Below, piece by piece: positions 1 to 11,035 of a stretch of 64,000 bases of DNA (position 1 is its first letter; each line of letters opens with the position of its first letter). The translations under genes and the position numbers were made by a program. The notes beneath the pieces were generated by a model. That model worked only from the letters and a program-made list of their open reading frames with translations. It was not told the DNA's origin and ran no database searches. Source of the DNA: Porpolomopsis calyptriformis (lineage: Eukaryota > Basidiomycota > Agaricomycetes > Agaricales > Hygrophoraceae); the NCBI GenBank assembly GCA_951640195.1, contig OX621163.1:1798001-1862000 (forward strand). The letters are read 5' to 3'.

Positions 1-149
1 TGCTCAGGCTGATAAAATCACGGGCAAGCCAGATGGACTCACTCGTATTCGAATCCATACGCAGATTTGAGTTCCTCTAAAAGGACGGATACTTTATGTC
101 CGTTGGGAGTAGCAGCAGTGTAGAACAGTGGTCTTCTTGAAGCGGCCAT
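1..149 (-). CDS. Glutathione S-transferase, N-terminal exon (partial)
   Basis: Only the first coding exon is visible (43-149); a GTGAGT donor follows and the rest lies off the window. The start codon reads MAASRRPLFYTAATPNGHKV, followed by SVLLEELKSAYGFEYE. The segment TAATPNGHKVSVLLEEL is typical of the thioredoxin-fold N-terminal domain of fungal Ure2/GTT-type glutathione transferases, cytosolic enzymes that conjugate glutathione or reduce peroxides. No catalytic residue beyond the N-terminal strand-helix unit can be inspected. An upstream ATG run is out of frame, so the GCC-adjacent ATG is preferred. Family assignment is good; subclass is open. Confidence 0.75.
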
Positions 150-358
150 GGTAAAACTGGATGCATAGCTCTCATCGTGGTCGAGCTTATATGGGTTTTT
201 TTGGATGATTTCTCAGCAGTTGGTTGATTACCAACTGTATGAGTAAGATTCGTTCAAGAATCAGATTTCCAGTGACGCCAAAGGCAAACTTTGATACGAA
301 CGTCCCTTTACTAATCCTCTGATCGGTAGACAGCTAGCTTATGGAGTAGAATGGACGG

Positions 359-624
359 CTACACGTTGTTCCCCCTAAACCGTTTTCTCATGTCCAGCTG
401 TGCCGATGGTAGGTAAGCGTTCGCAGTCTTCCTGAAAAAGGGTCGCGTACCATCCCTCTCTTGCATTCGAATGTCGCCTTCCGCAGCGACTGACATTCTT
501 CTGGTAACTCGTCTGCATGCCCTTTAAGGCATTGAGAAGGAAGTAGTCCATCCTTGAGCACGCAGTCGGAATGAAGCAGACAATCTTTGAGAGCGGCGAG
601 CAATGCTTGACAAGAAGATGACAT
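359..624 (-). CDS. PET191: Cytochrome c oxidase assembly factor Pet191/COA5
   Basis: Two exons (451-624 and 359-397) joined across a 53-nt intron give about 70 residues, matching the short COA5 family (human about 74). The protein starts MSSSCQALLAALKDCLLHSD and has the twin Cys pattern of this intermembrane-space family (SC, DC, QC, EC, ECKRG) and the family tail LDMRKRFRGNNV. Without the splice the reading frame ends in an unrelated tail, so the intron call decides the C-terminus. Pet191 is needed for assembly of complex IV in mitochondria. It is divergently transcribed from IBA57, another mitochondrial gene, with essentially no intergenic space. Confidence 0.9.
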
Positions 625-659
625 GTCGAGATCAAGGGCCTTTGGCAGCGCCACCAACG

Positions 660-1947
660 ATGATCGTTCCAACCGTTCTGCGAAACCTGCCCACAGCCGC
701 CCCTGTCCCTCACAGATCCATCCTGTCTCTAGCAGGGTCCCACGCAGCCAACTTTCTCAACGGTATCCTTCCCTCAACCGTGCACGACCCGCCGAGGGGA
801 CCATTTTTGTCTGCTTTCTTGCACGCGCAAGTAGGCAACTTTCTCTCACAACCTACTCCTATGATTGAGACCTGCTCGCTCGGTTAGGGACGAGTTCTCT
901 ACGATGTCTTCATTTATCCTCACGGAGGTCGTCGCGGTTATCTCATCGAGTACGACTCTCGACCTTCCGAGGCCCCTCCTCTGCTTTCAATGCTCAGGCG
1001 CTATGTACTGCGCTCCAAAGTAAAACTTGCAGATGTTTCACAGGAGTATGACGTCTGGGCGGTTTGGGGCTCGGAGACAGAGCAGAGTCGGGAAACAACC
1101 AGACGTTGGACTTGGTCCCGAAGCGGTGTTGTGGAACCCGCTTGGGACGACGCCGATGACTGGCCGTGGGGAAGACAGGACTTGGAATTGTGGGACAGGA
1201 GAGCGGTGGGAATGGGCCGGAGGTTGCTGGTAAGGAAAGGTGATCATCGTAAGTCCAGGTCATCGTGTTCATCGAAAGATTGACAATTGTGGATGGCAGC
1301 ACAGCAAGCGGTATCTCATGATATTGCTCCTCCGGAAGCTTACACTTTACATCGCATTTTACATGGCGTACCCGAGGGTATAGAGGATATGCCTCCAATG
1401 CAGGCCTACCCATTGGAATCCAACTTGGACATTATGGGCGGACGTCAGCATCTATTTTTATTCACGCGCGAAGTCGTATACTGAATCTACCTTGCAAGTG
1501 GACTTTCGGAAGGGTTGCTACGTTGGCCAGGAGTTGACAGCACGAACATACCACACGGGTGTCATCAGGAAGCGGATTCTCCCAGTATCGATATGCAAAC
1601 CAGATGAGATGTATGTGATCTAAATTTCTTGTTTTTGCCGAGACCTCAATCATTTTTGTAGAGCTCAATCAGTGATGACACCCTCTCCAACCGCCCCAAC
1701 CTTCTCAACAAACCTCGATATCCGCGCTTCCTTTGCTAGAGTGCCTGATGATAATCGTCCTACCCCACGACCTCGTGGAACTGGAAAACTATTGAGTTCC
1801 GTTCGGGGACTGGGGCTGGCCCTTTTACGACTGGAACACGTGGGAGCCGCTCATCGAGGGGACTTAAAACTAGAGTTTGAGGGGGAGGATAAGATGAAGT
1901 GGGCAGTGTTACCTCGGTGGCCACATGGGTGGCCGCGGCAAGAATGA
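660..1947 (+). CDS. IBA57: Mitochondrial Fe-S assembly folate-binding protein IBA57 (CAF17)
   Basis: Five exons (about 660-830, 888-1248, 1309-1443, 1499-1610, 1662-1947) give about 354 residues. Near the start is [17 protein letters not shown], in the middle [18 protein letters not shown], and near the C-terminus the family signature [20 protein letters not shown] containing the KGCYxGQE motif of the GcvT/YgfZ fold. IBA57 acts with ISCA1/2 to make mitochondrial 4Fe-4S clusters. The ATG at 660 leaves a plausible presequence ([15 protein letters not shown]); an in-frame ATG at 603 would overlap the PET191 start by 22 bp. The stop lies 24 bp from the stop of the convergent AcpS-like gene. Confidence 0.9.
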
Positions 1948-1971
1948 AAAGTATTAGATACCGCGATGCTT

Positions 1972-2417
1972 TCACTCGTCCTTTACATCCTCAACCAACA
2001 CCGATGTGAAAACATAATCACCATCGTGACTGACTGAAACGTGGATCCTCCCAACTTTCTTCGACTCCTGCTGCAGAAATGGGTGATATGTCAGTGTCGG
2101 TTTTCCCCCGCCTTCCCCCCCATCCCGGTATGTCAATTCCTTCCACGTAGGCGATACGGTAGGATACAGTGCTTTGTAGGCTGCCTCTTTGACTCCCCAG
2201 CTAAAACAAAACGATTTGAGACGGCTGTTTTGGCACCGTTCAATCAAGTTTCGCACCGAACGGCGAGGAAACGGACAACGCGACTATGGTCCCGCGAATT
2301 CCATTCAAGGTACTCTTCTTGGCTGAGGATTCGAGATGCTAGACGCACGGGGCCTCTGCGGTTTAAAAGGGAGACCACCCGAGGCAGATGGACGAGGTCG
2401 ACACCAATACCAAGCAT
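1972..2417 (-). CDS. PPT2: Holo-ACP synthase (AcpS-type 4'-phosphopantetheinyl transferase)
   Basis: Two exons (2257-2417, 1972-2200; intron 56 nt) give 129 residues, the size of small AcpS enzymes. It begins MLGIGVDLVHLPRV, the GVDxxxxxR metal-binding motif, and after the intron carries WGVKEAAYKAL, the WxxKEAxxKA motif, and later HVSVSHDGDYVF. These enzymes move phosphopantetheine from CoA to a Ser of acyl carrier protein; the small fungal type serves mitochondrial ACP (yeast Ppt2), which is inferred here rather than shown. An in-frame upstream ATG at 2468 exists but would lie inside ELP2. Divergent with ELP2, 23 bp between start codons. Confidence 0.85.
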
Positions 2418-2440
2418 GGCATTGCACGTGCAGATCGTAA
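2418..2440. promoter_or_regulatory. 23-bp divergent promoter core with CACGTG
   Basis: The whole space between the start codons of the AcpS-like gene and ELP2 is 23 bp and holds a perfect E-box palindrome CACGTG at 2425-2430. Transcription start sites of both genes must lie inside, or within the neighbour's coding region. A bHLH factor is the expected binder of such a site; function is inference. Confidence 0.4.
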
Positions 2441-5400
2441 ATGGCTTCAGTTGCGTACATATCAGCATCTGTAAACCGGTACTCTCAGGCGGCAGATAGC
2501 TCGCCTTCTTCCCTCCTCGCGTTTGGCTCTTTCAAGCTGATTGCCCTTTGGGATATTGCCGTGGGTTTGTTCTGTAAATCATGCGCATACCAAGCATAAA
2601 TATCTCGCGTCCAGGACCCGTGTCAACGCGGCGTATTTCAAACCCTACCAGGACATGAGGGACTGGTCACTTGTGTCCGTTTCGTCCGGGATGATTTCTT
2701 TATCAGCGGAGATGATACTGGGATGTTACGATGCTGGAGAAAGCTTGGGTCGCAAGTAAGCTCAGTCGTAAACTCAGCCAACTCCCCTCACAGCATGGAC
2801 ATATCCTTTCACAGTGGACGTCGACCGCAAACGTCCAAGCACACAACAAGGCCATTTCTTCCTTGTACTTCCATGGTCAGGTTCTTGCCACTGGATCATC
2901 CGATGCGTCTGTGAAAATCTGGACGTGTACTCGGGGCGATTCTTCAGGCACGCTCGTCAACCGCTTGTCGAGACATACACATCAACTAATCCAGGGCGTG
3001 ACCAGATAAAGTAGACGAAGACCAGATCCTCCCTTTGCATGGCAGGTATCCGCTTTCGCTCGCGCTTGCCAATCTGCCACAATCAGAAGGTCGGACATTC
3101 TTATGGCTCTCATCTCAAGCGTCCTAACCTCCCGTTATTACTAGCGGTTATTCTAGCCATTGGTGGAACGGATAGAAACATCCACATATGGACTCGCTCA
3201 GAAGACGTCGTATGTTGACTCTCCATTCAAAGTCAGGTCCAGAATACAACACATCTCTTAGTTTGTACCCTCTGTAGTCCTCTCAGGGCACGAAGACTGG
3301 GTTCGAAGTCTTGCCTTCCGTGTCTCATCACATCAGGCCGAGCGGTTGATTTTGGCGTCTGGCTCTCAAGACGCCACCATCCGGTTGTGGAAGATCGAAC
3401 CAGTCTCTCGCTTTGACGATCAAGCAAAGGACCTTCTAAGTGACGAACTTCTTGATGAATTTGAAACGTCGATGGTTAGCCTATCTAACGGAGAAGAGGA
3501 TGGTAGACAAATATCTCTTAGATGCAGCATTTTCACCGTCAAGGATCAAAAGGGGTGGGTCAACTTTTTCTTTTCACTCCTTCGGTCTCGGTGGTTGAGA
3601 AAAGAATTGTTGCAAAGATTGCATCGGTTCTCTATAATATTCGATGCACTTCTAGTCGGTCATGAAGCAGGCATCACGTCTTTGCGCTGGAGGCCGACAG
3701 ACGGATTGACGTTGACCCCCACGCTTCTTTCTACCTCCTCGGATTCTTCACTTATTTTGTGGTCCCCCGCAGCAACCGCAGAGTCGTCGTCTGAAGATGG
3801 AGGCTCTTCAATATGGATTAGTCGACAACGCTTTGGCGACATGGGTGGCCAAAGGCTGGGTGGGTTTGTATCTGGTCTATGGGCCAGGGCAGGGCAAGAG
3901 GCGTTAGCGTCTGGATGGGGAGGCGGCTGGAGGCGATGGAGCTGTAAACCCCCTTCGGATGGTGGAGACGAGGATTGGACTGAGGTTCCTGGTGTCTGTG
4001 GGCATCGTGGACCTGTTAAGGGATTGGACTGGAGTCCAGGAGGAGAATACCTCATCTCAGCCTGGTTAGCTCACCATCTCTCAAACCGTTTCTTCTCTTG
4101 TTTAATGGTGCCACATCATAGTCTTGATCAAACCACCCGAATTCATGGAGCAATACCCATTGCCGGCTGCGACATCCCAGCGTGGCACGAATTGGGTCGT
4201 CCACAAATTCATGGCTACGATCTCCTAGACGTTAAACTTGTGAACGTGCTCAAATTTGTTAGTGTCGCGGACGAAAAGGTTGCACGTGTGTTCGAGGCAC
4301 CCCTCAGTTTTGTCAAGATGATGGAGAATCTGAATGTAGCAAAGTTTGCGCCTGATGCTGTGGGCCTCTTTTTCTCCCGATCGATCCCAATACAACACAT
4401 CTCACACTTTGGATAGTACGAACGACCGGTAGCAGCTGCTGTGGCCCCTCTGGGATTGTCCAACAAGGCCGTAAGCGAAGGTTAGTCCTGGGTTTGACCT
4501 TCATTCCGACATGCATTCCTACGTGCTCTCTTAGGGAACGCCCAACCCGCCACTCTAAACGACGCCAACCCCATGGCGACTCGCCCTCTTGAAGGCGACC
4601 TTGCAGCAGTCACACTTTGGCCCGAGATTGAGAAGATTTTCGGACATGGCTATGAGGTAAGCTGTTAACGTCCATCTCTCTCTCTCTCTTCTGGCTCACG
4701 GTGTGTGCTGGTAGCTGATCACTCTCGCCGTTTCGAATTCGCGGCGACTTGTGGCGACTGCATGCAAGGCCACATCGGCCGAACACGCTGCCGTCCGCAT
4801 GTATGACACGGATGAATGGAGGCCTGTTGGGAAACCTCTGGAGGGCCATTCTTTAACGGTCACCCGGATTGCATTCAGCCCTGACGATCGACTGGTTCTA
4901 ACCGTATCCCGTGATCGCTCCTGGAGGCTCTTCGAGGCGGATGGTGACCAAGGTAGGCAATCATTCGTTTGCGATTGCAAAGTTTTTGCAGCTTATATCA
5001 GCCTCACCTTCTGCAAGGTGGGGGGTTCCTGTCTGTGGCTACGGAGAAACGTCATGCTCGTATCATCTGGGACTGTGCGTGGGCACAAGAAGGAGACATT
5101 TTTGCTACTGCCTCTCGAGACAAAACGGTATGCCACCGACCGTCTTTCTATCATACCTTCCGTCTTGGGCCCGCTTTTTTTCTATTTTTATTTGTTTTCT
5201 TACCAATCCCAGGTCAAGATATGGAAAGCGAAAGAGAACACCTTGGGAAAATGGGTAGCGGTAGCAACGATCGCGATCAAGGAATCTGGAGCCACGGCCG
5301 TGGCGTTTGCTCCAGTGAATGAGGATGAATGGTAGGATGAATTTTTCCTTATTCGTCCTTTCTGATACCCCCAAAGGCGAAGGTTGGCCATCGGGTTGGA

Positions 5401-5676
5401 AACCGGACATATTCTTATTTACCGCAGTAAAAGGGATACGCCTTCCATTTGGTCACCGGAACTGACCCTTGATTCAAGGTGCGAACACAGATCCGAGTCT
5501 GGAACAAATGTTTTTTGAAATTTTTTTTGGCAAATCCCTCTTCTGTGTGCATCTTAACCAGCACTGCCCACACTGACCATGTTCATCAATTGTCCTGGCG
5601 TCCTGCTAACGATGTGACTCATTTGCAGCTTGCGAGCTGTAGTGAAGATGGTACAGTAAAGATATTGATTGTTTGA
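2441..5676 (+). CDS. ELP2: Elongator complex protein 2 (WD40 scaffold)
   Basis: A multi-exon gene starting MASVAYISASVNRYSQAADS, the conserved Elp2 N-terminus (AAD..SSLLAFGSFKLIALWD). WD blades follow: GHEGLVTCVRFVRDDFFISG, NKAISSLYFHGQVLATGSSD, GHEDWVRSLAF..LILASGSQDATIRLWK, GHEAGITSLRW, GHRGPVKGLDWSPGGEYLIS, GHSLTVTRIAFSPDDRLVLT and a last blade HTDHVHQLSWRP..LASCSEDGTVKI. The size (over 3.2 kb with about ten short introns) fits the roughly 800-residue double propeller. Elp2 joins Elp1 and Elp3 in the Elongator core that modifies wobble uridines of tRNA. The start was chosen because it restores the family N-terminus just upstream of the first intron. It faces the next gene tail to tail with 226 bp between stops. 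Confidence 0.92.
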
Positions 5677-5902
5677 ATAGAAACGATCGTAACAGACCAT
5701 CCACGATGAATAAAATGAGATTCTGCTATACAGTGTGCGAGAAAGTGCCTAGAGAGGCAGCGCGAAGGCAAGGAGAAGGGGTAACGAGACAATTTTTGTG
5801 AATAGAAGTGCAATATAGGAGTAGTGCGGTGTAATAATAAGGAAGCAAAAGAGCAGACTGAGAGCGGATGCGCAGTAGGGATACAAGAACGCAATAGGTC
5901 AC

Positions 5903-8900
5903 TTAAACAATGTCACGGAGACTCATAGGTACTTCAGGCTGGAGAAACGAGTTTTTCAGAGATCACAACATGAGACGAAATTACATGAGTGACTTACGCA
6001 TTTGATCCTAAGAGTGTAAAATAGATGTTTAGTGAGTGAGCTGAGGAGGAGGGGGAGAAGAAGGGGCATTACTTATAGAAACACTCTATAGACCGCAGCA
6101 TTTCCACATCACCACCGGTTGCGGTCACAAAATTGACGACGACACCAGCGCGAGCATAGCTGGAAGCAATGGCGGGAGCCACGCTATAGAGATTGAAACA
6201 ATAATGATGAATCGGTGACGAACAGCCTCTTAAACAAAAACAAAAAGCTGACTGACCGGTGTGCGTATTCTTCTACGGCCTTGGGTAAATCTAGTGATAG
6301 CAATCAACATCTGAGGAGAGTTCGTAAAAGAGAAAGTTGGGAAACGGACCATAATTGATAATAAGAGGAATATGCGAAACCTCTGGTGTCTTGACTTGAA
6401 CGTCATAAACCACCAAGACTTTAGCGACGGGCTGTCGTATGATGACCGAGGTGGAGCTTCTGAACTTGTTCAGCGCGGCCAGCTTAGTTCCGGCATTCAT
6501 ATCGCCATGCTATACAAAAATACACAACAACGATGAATCGTAGGGATGCCACTCCAAACGGGTCGGAGAGGGGGAGGGGATCAGAAAACACTCACGAGAG
6601 GGATAGCCTCTAGCCCCCGACTGGCGAGCTTGTAAACGACAGAGTCCAAGGCCGTCATCCCTCCGACGTGGACGATCGCTTGCGATACTTCGACATCATC
6701 AAACAGGTCCGCGAGGGCGTCGAGCTTCCATTCCCGAGCTTGAGCGCTTTCCGCGTTCGAGGAACCACGCCCGGAGCCGATAATGCCTAATCCACCGCCT
6801 GGTGCAGTGGCCAAGGGATCCGACCGTCCCCCGGCGGTGAATGCTAGATAGAGATAGAACTGACGGAGGCCGCGTGATCCTTGATTGGTGTCAGCATGTG
6901 TGACGTTGCCGTCCCTACGGACGAGAACGCGGACTGGCTCGCGAAGTTGGATGGCAGAGGCTAAGTTGAGAACGTCTTGGGGCACCGTGTTCGAAAAGAG
7001 GGCAGTCTGACGTTCGATTGGCTGAGAGGTGGTGGTGGTCGCGGTGGGGTCGTTGGTGTTAGGAGGGGAGGCGACGCCAGAAAATCTGCGACCCTGGTTC
7101 TGGAACGGAGAATTCAATATCGAAGAGTTCGCTACCGGTTCAAAGGGGGGAAATGTAGTTGTAGAGAGTGGTGTTGAGGAAGAGGTGGTGGCACTGAGGG
7201 GACGGGAACGCGGCGGGGGAAGAAGTTTTACAATGGTGAATACAAACTCGTGCAAATTGCGGGCGATTAACTGGTCAACTTCATCCAGGACGAGGAAACG
7301 AACTTCGGAGCCTACAAGTCCTCCGGGAGACGTAAAGAGAGCGTGGAGCTTTTGGGGGGTTCCGCATATGATATGAGGCATATTTTGTTGTAGTAATCGT
7401 AACTCTTGAGTGAGGTCGCTATTCGCAGAGGTCGTACCAACACCCAAAGCTGATCTAACACCGATGGATCCGCCTAAATCACGTATCATGCGCTGCGCTT
7501 GCGTAGCCTGATCGACAGTAGTTGAGATCATGATGACGATCGGCCCTCGATTCGGTGAGCGGCCAAGTGTGTGTGTGACGGCGATCTGGATGGCGGGGAT
7601 GACATAAGCTGCGATACGTTCCTGAGTTGGCGGTGCTTGGGCAATAATGTCTGCGCCACGTAGAAGGAATGGGAGCGCTCGCTGTTGTATCTTGTTGGGA
7701 GGTCCTACACTATTCTCAGCGATACATCAGTATATACTGCGGGATTGATTGTCTTGGACACTAACCCAAATTTACCAAGTGAGCGCAACAGGTCAGGTAC
7801 AAGGGCTAGCTGCTCCCATTTTGAAATAATCGGCCCGGTGTCGCGGGGTGAGCCACCAAGCCAAGCGTCCACCGGTGGATCGAGAATCTACGAAGGGAAA
7901 AAGCATCAAGGTCGAGTTCAATTACTGTTGACTGTCACACATACCACTGAGGAATCGCGGCGTCCGAGATTCGAGACAGAACGCCGTTTGTCTCGAAGGG
8001 AATCGGGACGGTTGATATCGGTGGGACGCATAGGAAGATCGAGGGCTCCAGCAGACCAGGTGCGTATAGGAGGATTAGGCACACGAGGTGAGGGTCTCAG
8101 GTCGGGCCGGTTGTGTAGATTGTGGCCGACAAGGGAGGGGTGAAGGGCGACCGGGTTCGAAATGAGATCGACGTGTGGGCTGTTCAACATGTGATTATTT
8201 GGTAAGTTAGAGGTAGGATGCATATGCTGCTGCTGGGTTTGGAGGGCCAGAAGCTGACCGACGGAGGTGGTGAGGGTGTTAAGACGTTGAGAAATCTGGG
8301 TGATATCGTCGGACGGAGCTGATTGGTTAGGGGCGAGATTACCCGTTATCGACTGTCGGGAAAAGTTTAGGGGAGGGGAGAAAGTATGGCTGGCGGGGTT
8401 CACAGAGTTGAAGGGATCCTTGAACTCGGGTTGTGAATTGGTACCGAGTGAGCGATCGACCAATAAATTAACTTTACGATGAACATCGCCGAGGTCGCGT
8501 TGTATCTCCCGGGTGGAATACTCGCAACGGACAAGTCGGTCTAGGATCTCATGAATCATGGGCGAGGCGGTGAGATGTGTCTCAAAGGTGTGGGGTAGAT
8601 CGGCTGCACCGGAAGTAAAATTGCTGCCGGAATCAAGAGAGGAGACAGGGGAAGATGAAGTGAACGCCCCGTTGGCTTGAAAAGACGAAGACCTGGAATT
8701 CATCTGGACTGGAGGAGTGGACAGCTGCTCGCGGGCCTGGTGGGTGGGGGAAAAGAAGAAGGGGCCAGGTGCATTGGTGGTGGGGATCGGGACAGGAGTG
8801 TCATCCCCCTCTGGCAAAACGTCGAGGCTGCCCAAAATACTTTCCTCCCTGGCAACTCGTGCCTCGATAGGCGGATACGATCGGCTCGCGTCGACGTGGC

Positions 8901-10558
8901 GAAAGGTAGGGGACTGTCGCGACGTTTCAGGAGGCGATGGCGATAGCTGCTGCAATCGGGTCCCGAGAGCACTCTGGGTGTCGCGGTCATCTGGGGTGGG
9001 ACTAGGTGACGAGCCCACGGAATGATAGTCTGAGGAAGAGATGGAGACTGATGACATGGAGGTGCGACCTTGGTCTCGAAGAGTGGGACGGACCGATCCT
9101 GGGTCAGTACTACCCTCGTCTTCAGCGGCGCGAATGCCGCCTGGAAAGAAAGGGAGGGAGGCAGGGTTTAAGGCACCCCTCGCCATGTATTGACTGGCGG
9201 TTGGCAACTGTTGCTGATAGATTGGGTGGTTAGTAAGCGAATATGAGGGGCTGAGTGAGGTTTCACGCGTAAAGACGTGGCGAAGATGGGCCATACCTTG
9301 GGGGGGTGTATGGCAAAGGAACTAGACAGGTCCCATGCAGCGAACGATGGAGGTATCGTGTATGCAGGAGGGGGTGGGGGGGGGGAGGGGGAAGGGGGGA
9401 GTGTGGGAAGAAGGTTTAGCCAATGCTGTGGCTGGGAGTGGCAAAAGGGGACTAGACTGGGCTTTTGCACATGGAAATAATACAAGACGGTAATTTATGG
9501 AGAATCTAGGTTAGATTACAGTTTTTGCGAACGAACAGTTGAAGACTACAAGGCGGTCTGGTGGGGGAAGGGTGGAGAATGGGGATGGGGGTGGGGGTAG
9601 AAAAGATGGTGTTTGGGGGGATGGTGAGGTGGGGTGTGAGCTGATGGAACACGATGAGCGGATCAGCGAAGAAAAACGGGAGAGAACGGACGGGGGGTCC
9701 TCGAGTGGCTCGGTCTTTCTCTCGGCCAAGTCCGTCCTTAGTTTTGAACGGTTCCGGACCCGTTCGAGTTGAAAGCGAAGGATGTCTTCGGCCTCGGGGA
9801 GATCAGCGGCGTGTTGGGAAACCTTGGAGGAAATGAGAGAGGATTGGGAGAGGGGGGGGGGGGGGGGGGGGAATGCGTACGACGATCTGTCTGTTGTGGA
9901 GAATGGAGCCACTCATCCTGAGTGCCTTGCGGACGGCGGAGGCGGTGGAAAACTCGATGGTGGCATACTGTCCGTCGCGGTGGGTACGCGTACTAGGAGG
10001 GACAGCGACGCCAAGGTTGACTGCACCGCCTCTGGCCACGCGAATTTGAATGTTGAGTATGGCACCACAAGGGCCAAAAAAGTCGCGTAAGAAGTCGGTG
10101 TTGACGGTTGGGTCGAACTAGAGGGAGGGGTGAGATTGAGGAAAGGGGAAGGGGGGGGGGGGGAGTGACGGACGCTTCCGACGAGGACAAAGTGTGACTT
10201 GCGATTCCTATTTTGGATAGTTGGTAAGAAGAGGCGGGGAAAGCGAAAGTGGGCGAGGACCTGATAACGAGTTCCTTCCTTCTGGCCATCTTGATTTGTT
10301 GTTGAGTCTTTGATTGGACGGTAGAGGAACGAGATCGTTTTGAATTGCCATCTTTCTTGCGTGGCTTGCGAATATTGGAAGGGCCGGGGGAGCTGAACCT
10401 GACCGATGTTCGCGTTCGAAGTGTGGCTTGAGAGAGACGCTAAGGAGTGTTAGTTATAGACCGGAAGGAAGAAAAGAGAGGGGTACATGGTCGATGAGAG
10501 AGCTTGAGCTTGCAGAGGACGAGGGAGAAATGGTAAGATCGCGACAACCGTACTTCAT
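5903..10558 (-). CDS. RRM protein fused to a catalytically dead eIF4A-like DEAD-box module
   Basis: Spliced reading gives about 1,260 residues. N-terminus MKYGCRDLTISPSS, a basic stretch KPRKKDGNSKRSRSS, then an RRM spread over three exons (SHFVLVGS, FDPTVNTDFLRDFFGPCG, HRDGQYATIEFSTASAVRKA). A long Pro/Ser-rich linker leads to a DEAD-box fold colinear with eIF4A: GPPNKIQQRALPFLLRGADI, FLVLDEVDQL, REWKLDALADLF, LHGDMNAGTKLAALNKF, IINYDLPKAVEEYAHR and a tail PEVPMSLRDIV like the end of eIF4A. Every ATPase motif is degraded: Walker A (AQSGTGKT in eIF4A) reads AQAPPTQER, SAT reads SNT, motif V reads YDVQVKTPEV, and the motif VI arginines (HRIGRGGR) read HRVAPAIASS. RNA scaffold or eIF4A competitor is inference. 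Joining RRM and helicase halves rests on an intron (about 9213-9295) with branch site and CAG acceptor; otherwise there are two genes, the second starting at 9294. Confidence 0.7.
9852..9871. repeat. G20 homopolymer inside an intron
   Basis: Twenty consecutive G on the plus strand; on the coding (minus) strand it is a C20 run shortly after the GTACGC donor of the RRM-gene intron that ends before VSQHAADLPEAED. A second run of 13 G at 10151-10163 sits in the preceding intron. Such runs are length-unstable and error-prone in sequencing. Confidence 0.9.
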
Positions 10559-10681
10559 CGTGGTGGTGGTTGCGGTCAAGAGAGAAATTTAATAATTTTT
10601 TAATTGTTCAAGCAGCTAAACAATGATTACCTAATTAAGTAGTGATTATTAGGTAATTAAATTAAATAAATAAATAAATAC

Positions 10682-11014
10682 CTAAAAGGGCAAATTTAAT
10701 CCGACTCGGTTTGCTGTTTTTCTGATTTTGTCCTGTTCATTTGGCTGGATCGAGGGTTGGTATCGTTCGAGTAGCGTCTGAAAACGGTGAGTAAAAAAAC
10801 ATACCATTTTGTGGTGATTTTTTTTGTTACCTTGTGTGCTGCACAAGCTTGGAGGTAACTGACCACGTTCTCGACATTGCTACACTTAATGCCGCGAAAA
10901 TAAATACACGTCCGTTCCCGTCTCTTTCCATCCAATTAGCACGCGCTATATCCATAGCAAACAGCGTACCTTGACGTCCAACGCACGCAAAATGGCTCGA
11001 TAGTGAGAGGTCAT
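10682..11014 (-). CDS. FMC1: Short mitochondrial ATP synthase assembly protein, Fmc1-like (LYR-type)
   Basis: Three short exons (10970-11014, 10831-10884, 10682-10777) give 64 residues: MTSHYRAILRALDVK, then NVENVVSYLQACAAHK, then TLLERYQPSIQPNEQDKIRK and TANRVGLNLPF. The ending ..RYxP......D+I+.TANRVGL.LP matches the C-terminus of Fmc1, a matrix protein needed for assembly or stability of the F1 sector of ATP synthase, and HYRAILRAL resembles the LYR start. It is shorter than yeast Fmc1 (about 155), as expected for the FMC1/C7orf55 type. It starts 21 bp from the divergent UFE1 start codon. The exon-2 acceptor (AAG) is the least certain join. Confidence 0.8.
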
Positions 11015-11035
11015 CAGGTCACGTGTATCGACAAC
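11015..11035. promoter_or_regulatory. 21-bp divergent promoter core with CACGTG
   Basis: The complete gap between FMC1 and UFE1 start codons is 21 bp, with CACGTG at 11020-11025. This is the second very short divergent gap in the window with an E-box at its core (compare 2418-2440). Function is inferred from position only. Confidence 0.4.

Noticed and set aside
603..659. Start of IBA57 at 603
   Set aside because: Possible, but it overlaps the PET191 start and gives no presequence; 660 fits a mitochondrial N-terminus better. Kept as an alternative only.
2041..2499. 152-codon plus-strand frame over the AcpS gene
   Set aside because: It is the mirror of the AcpS coding strand; ELP2 starts within it in another frame at 2441 with the conserved N-terminus.
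4676..4692. CT-rich microsatellite
   Set aside because: Short TCTCTC run inside an ELP2 intron; it serves as a polypyrimidine tract and needs no other explanation.
10645..10680. AAATAAATAAATAAATA repeat as an origin or AT-rich element
   Set aside because: Only about 35 bp between FMC1 and the RRM gene; too short and unremarkable, probably 3'-end signal sequence.
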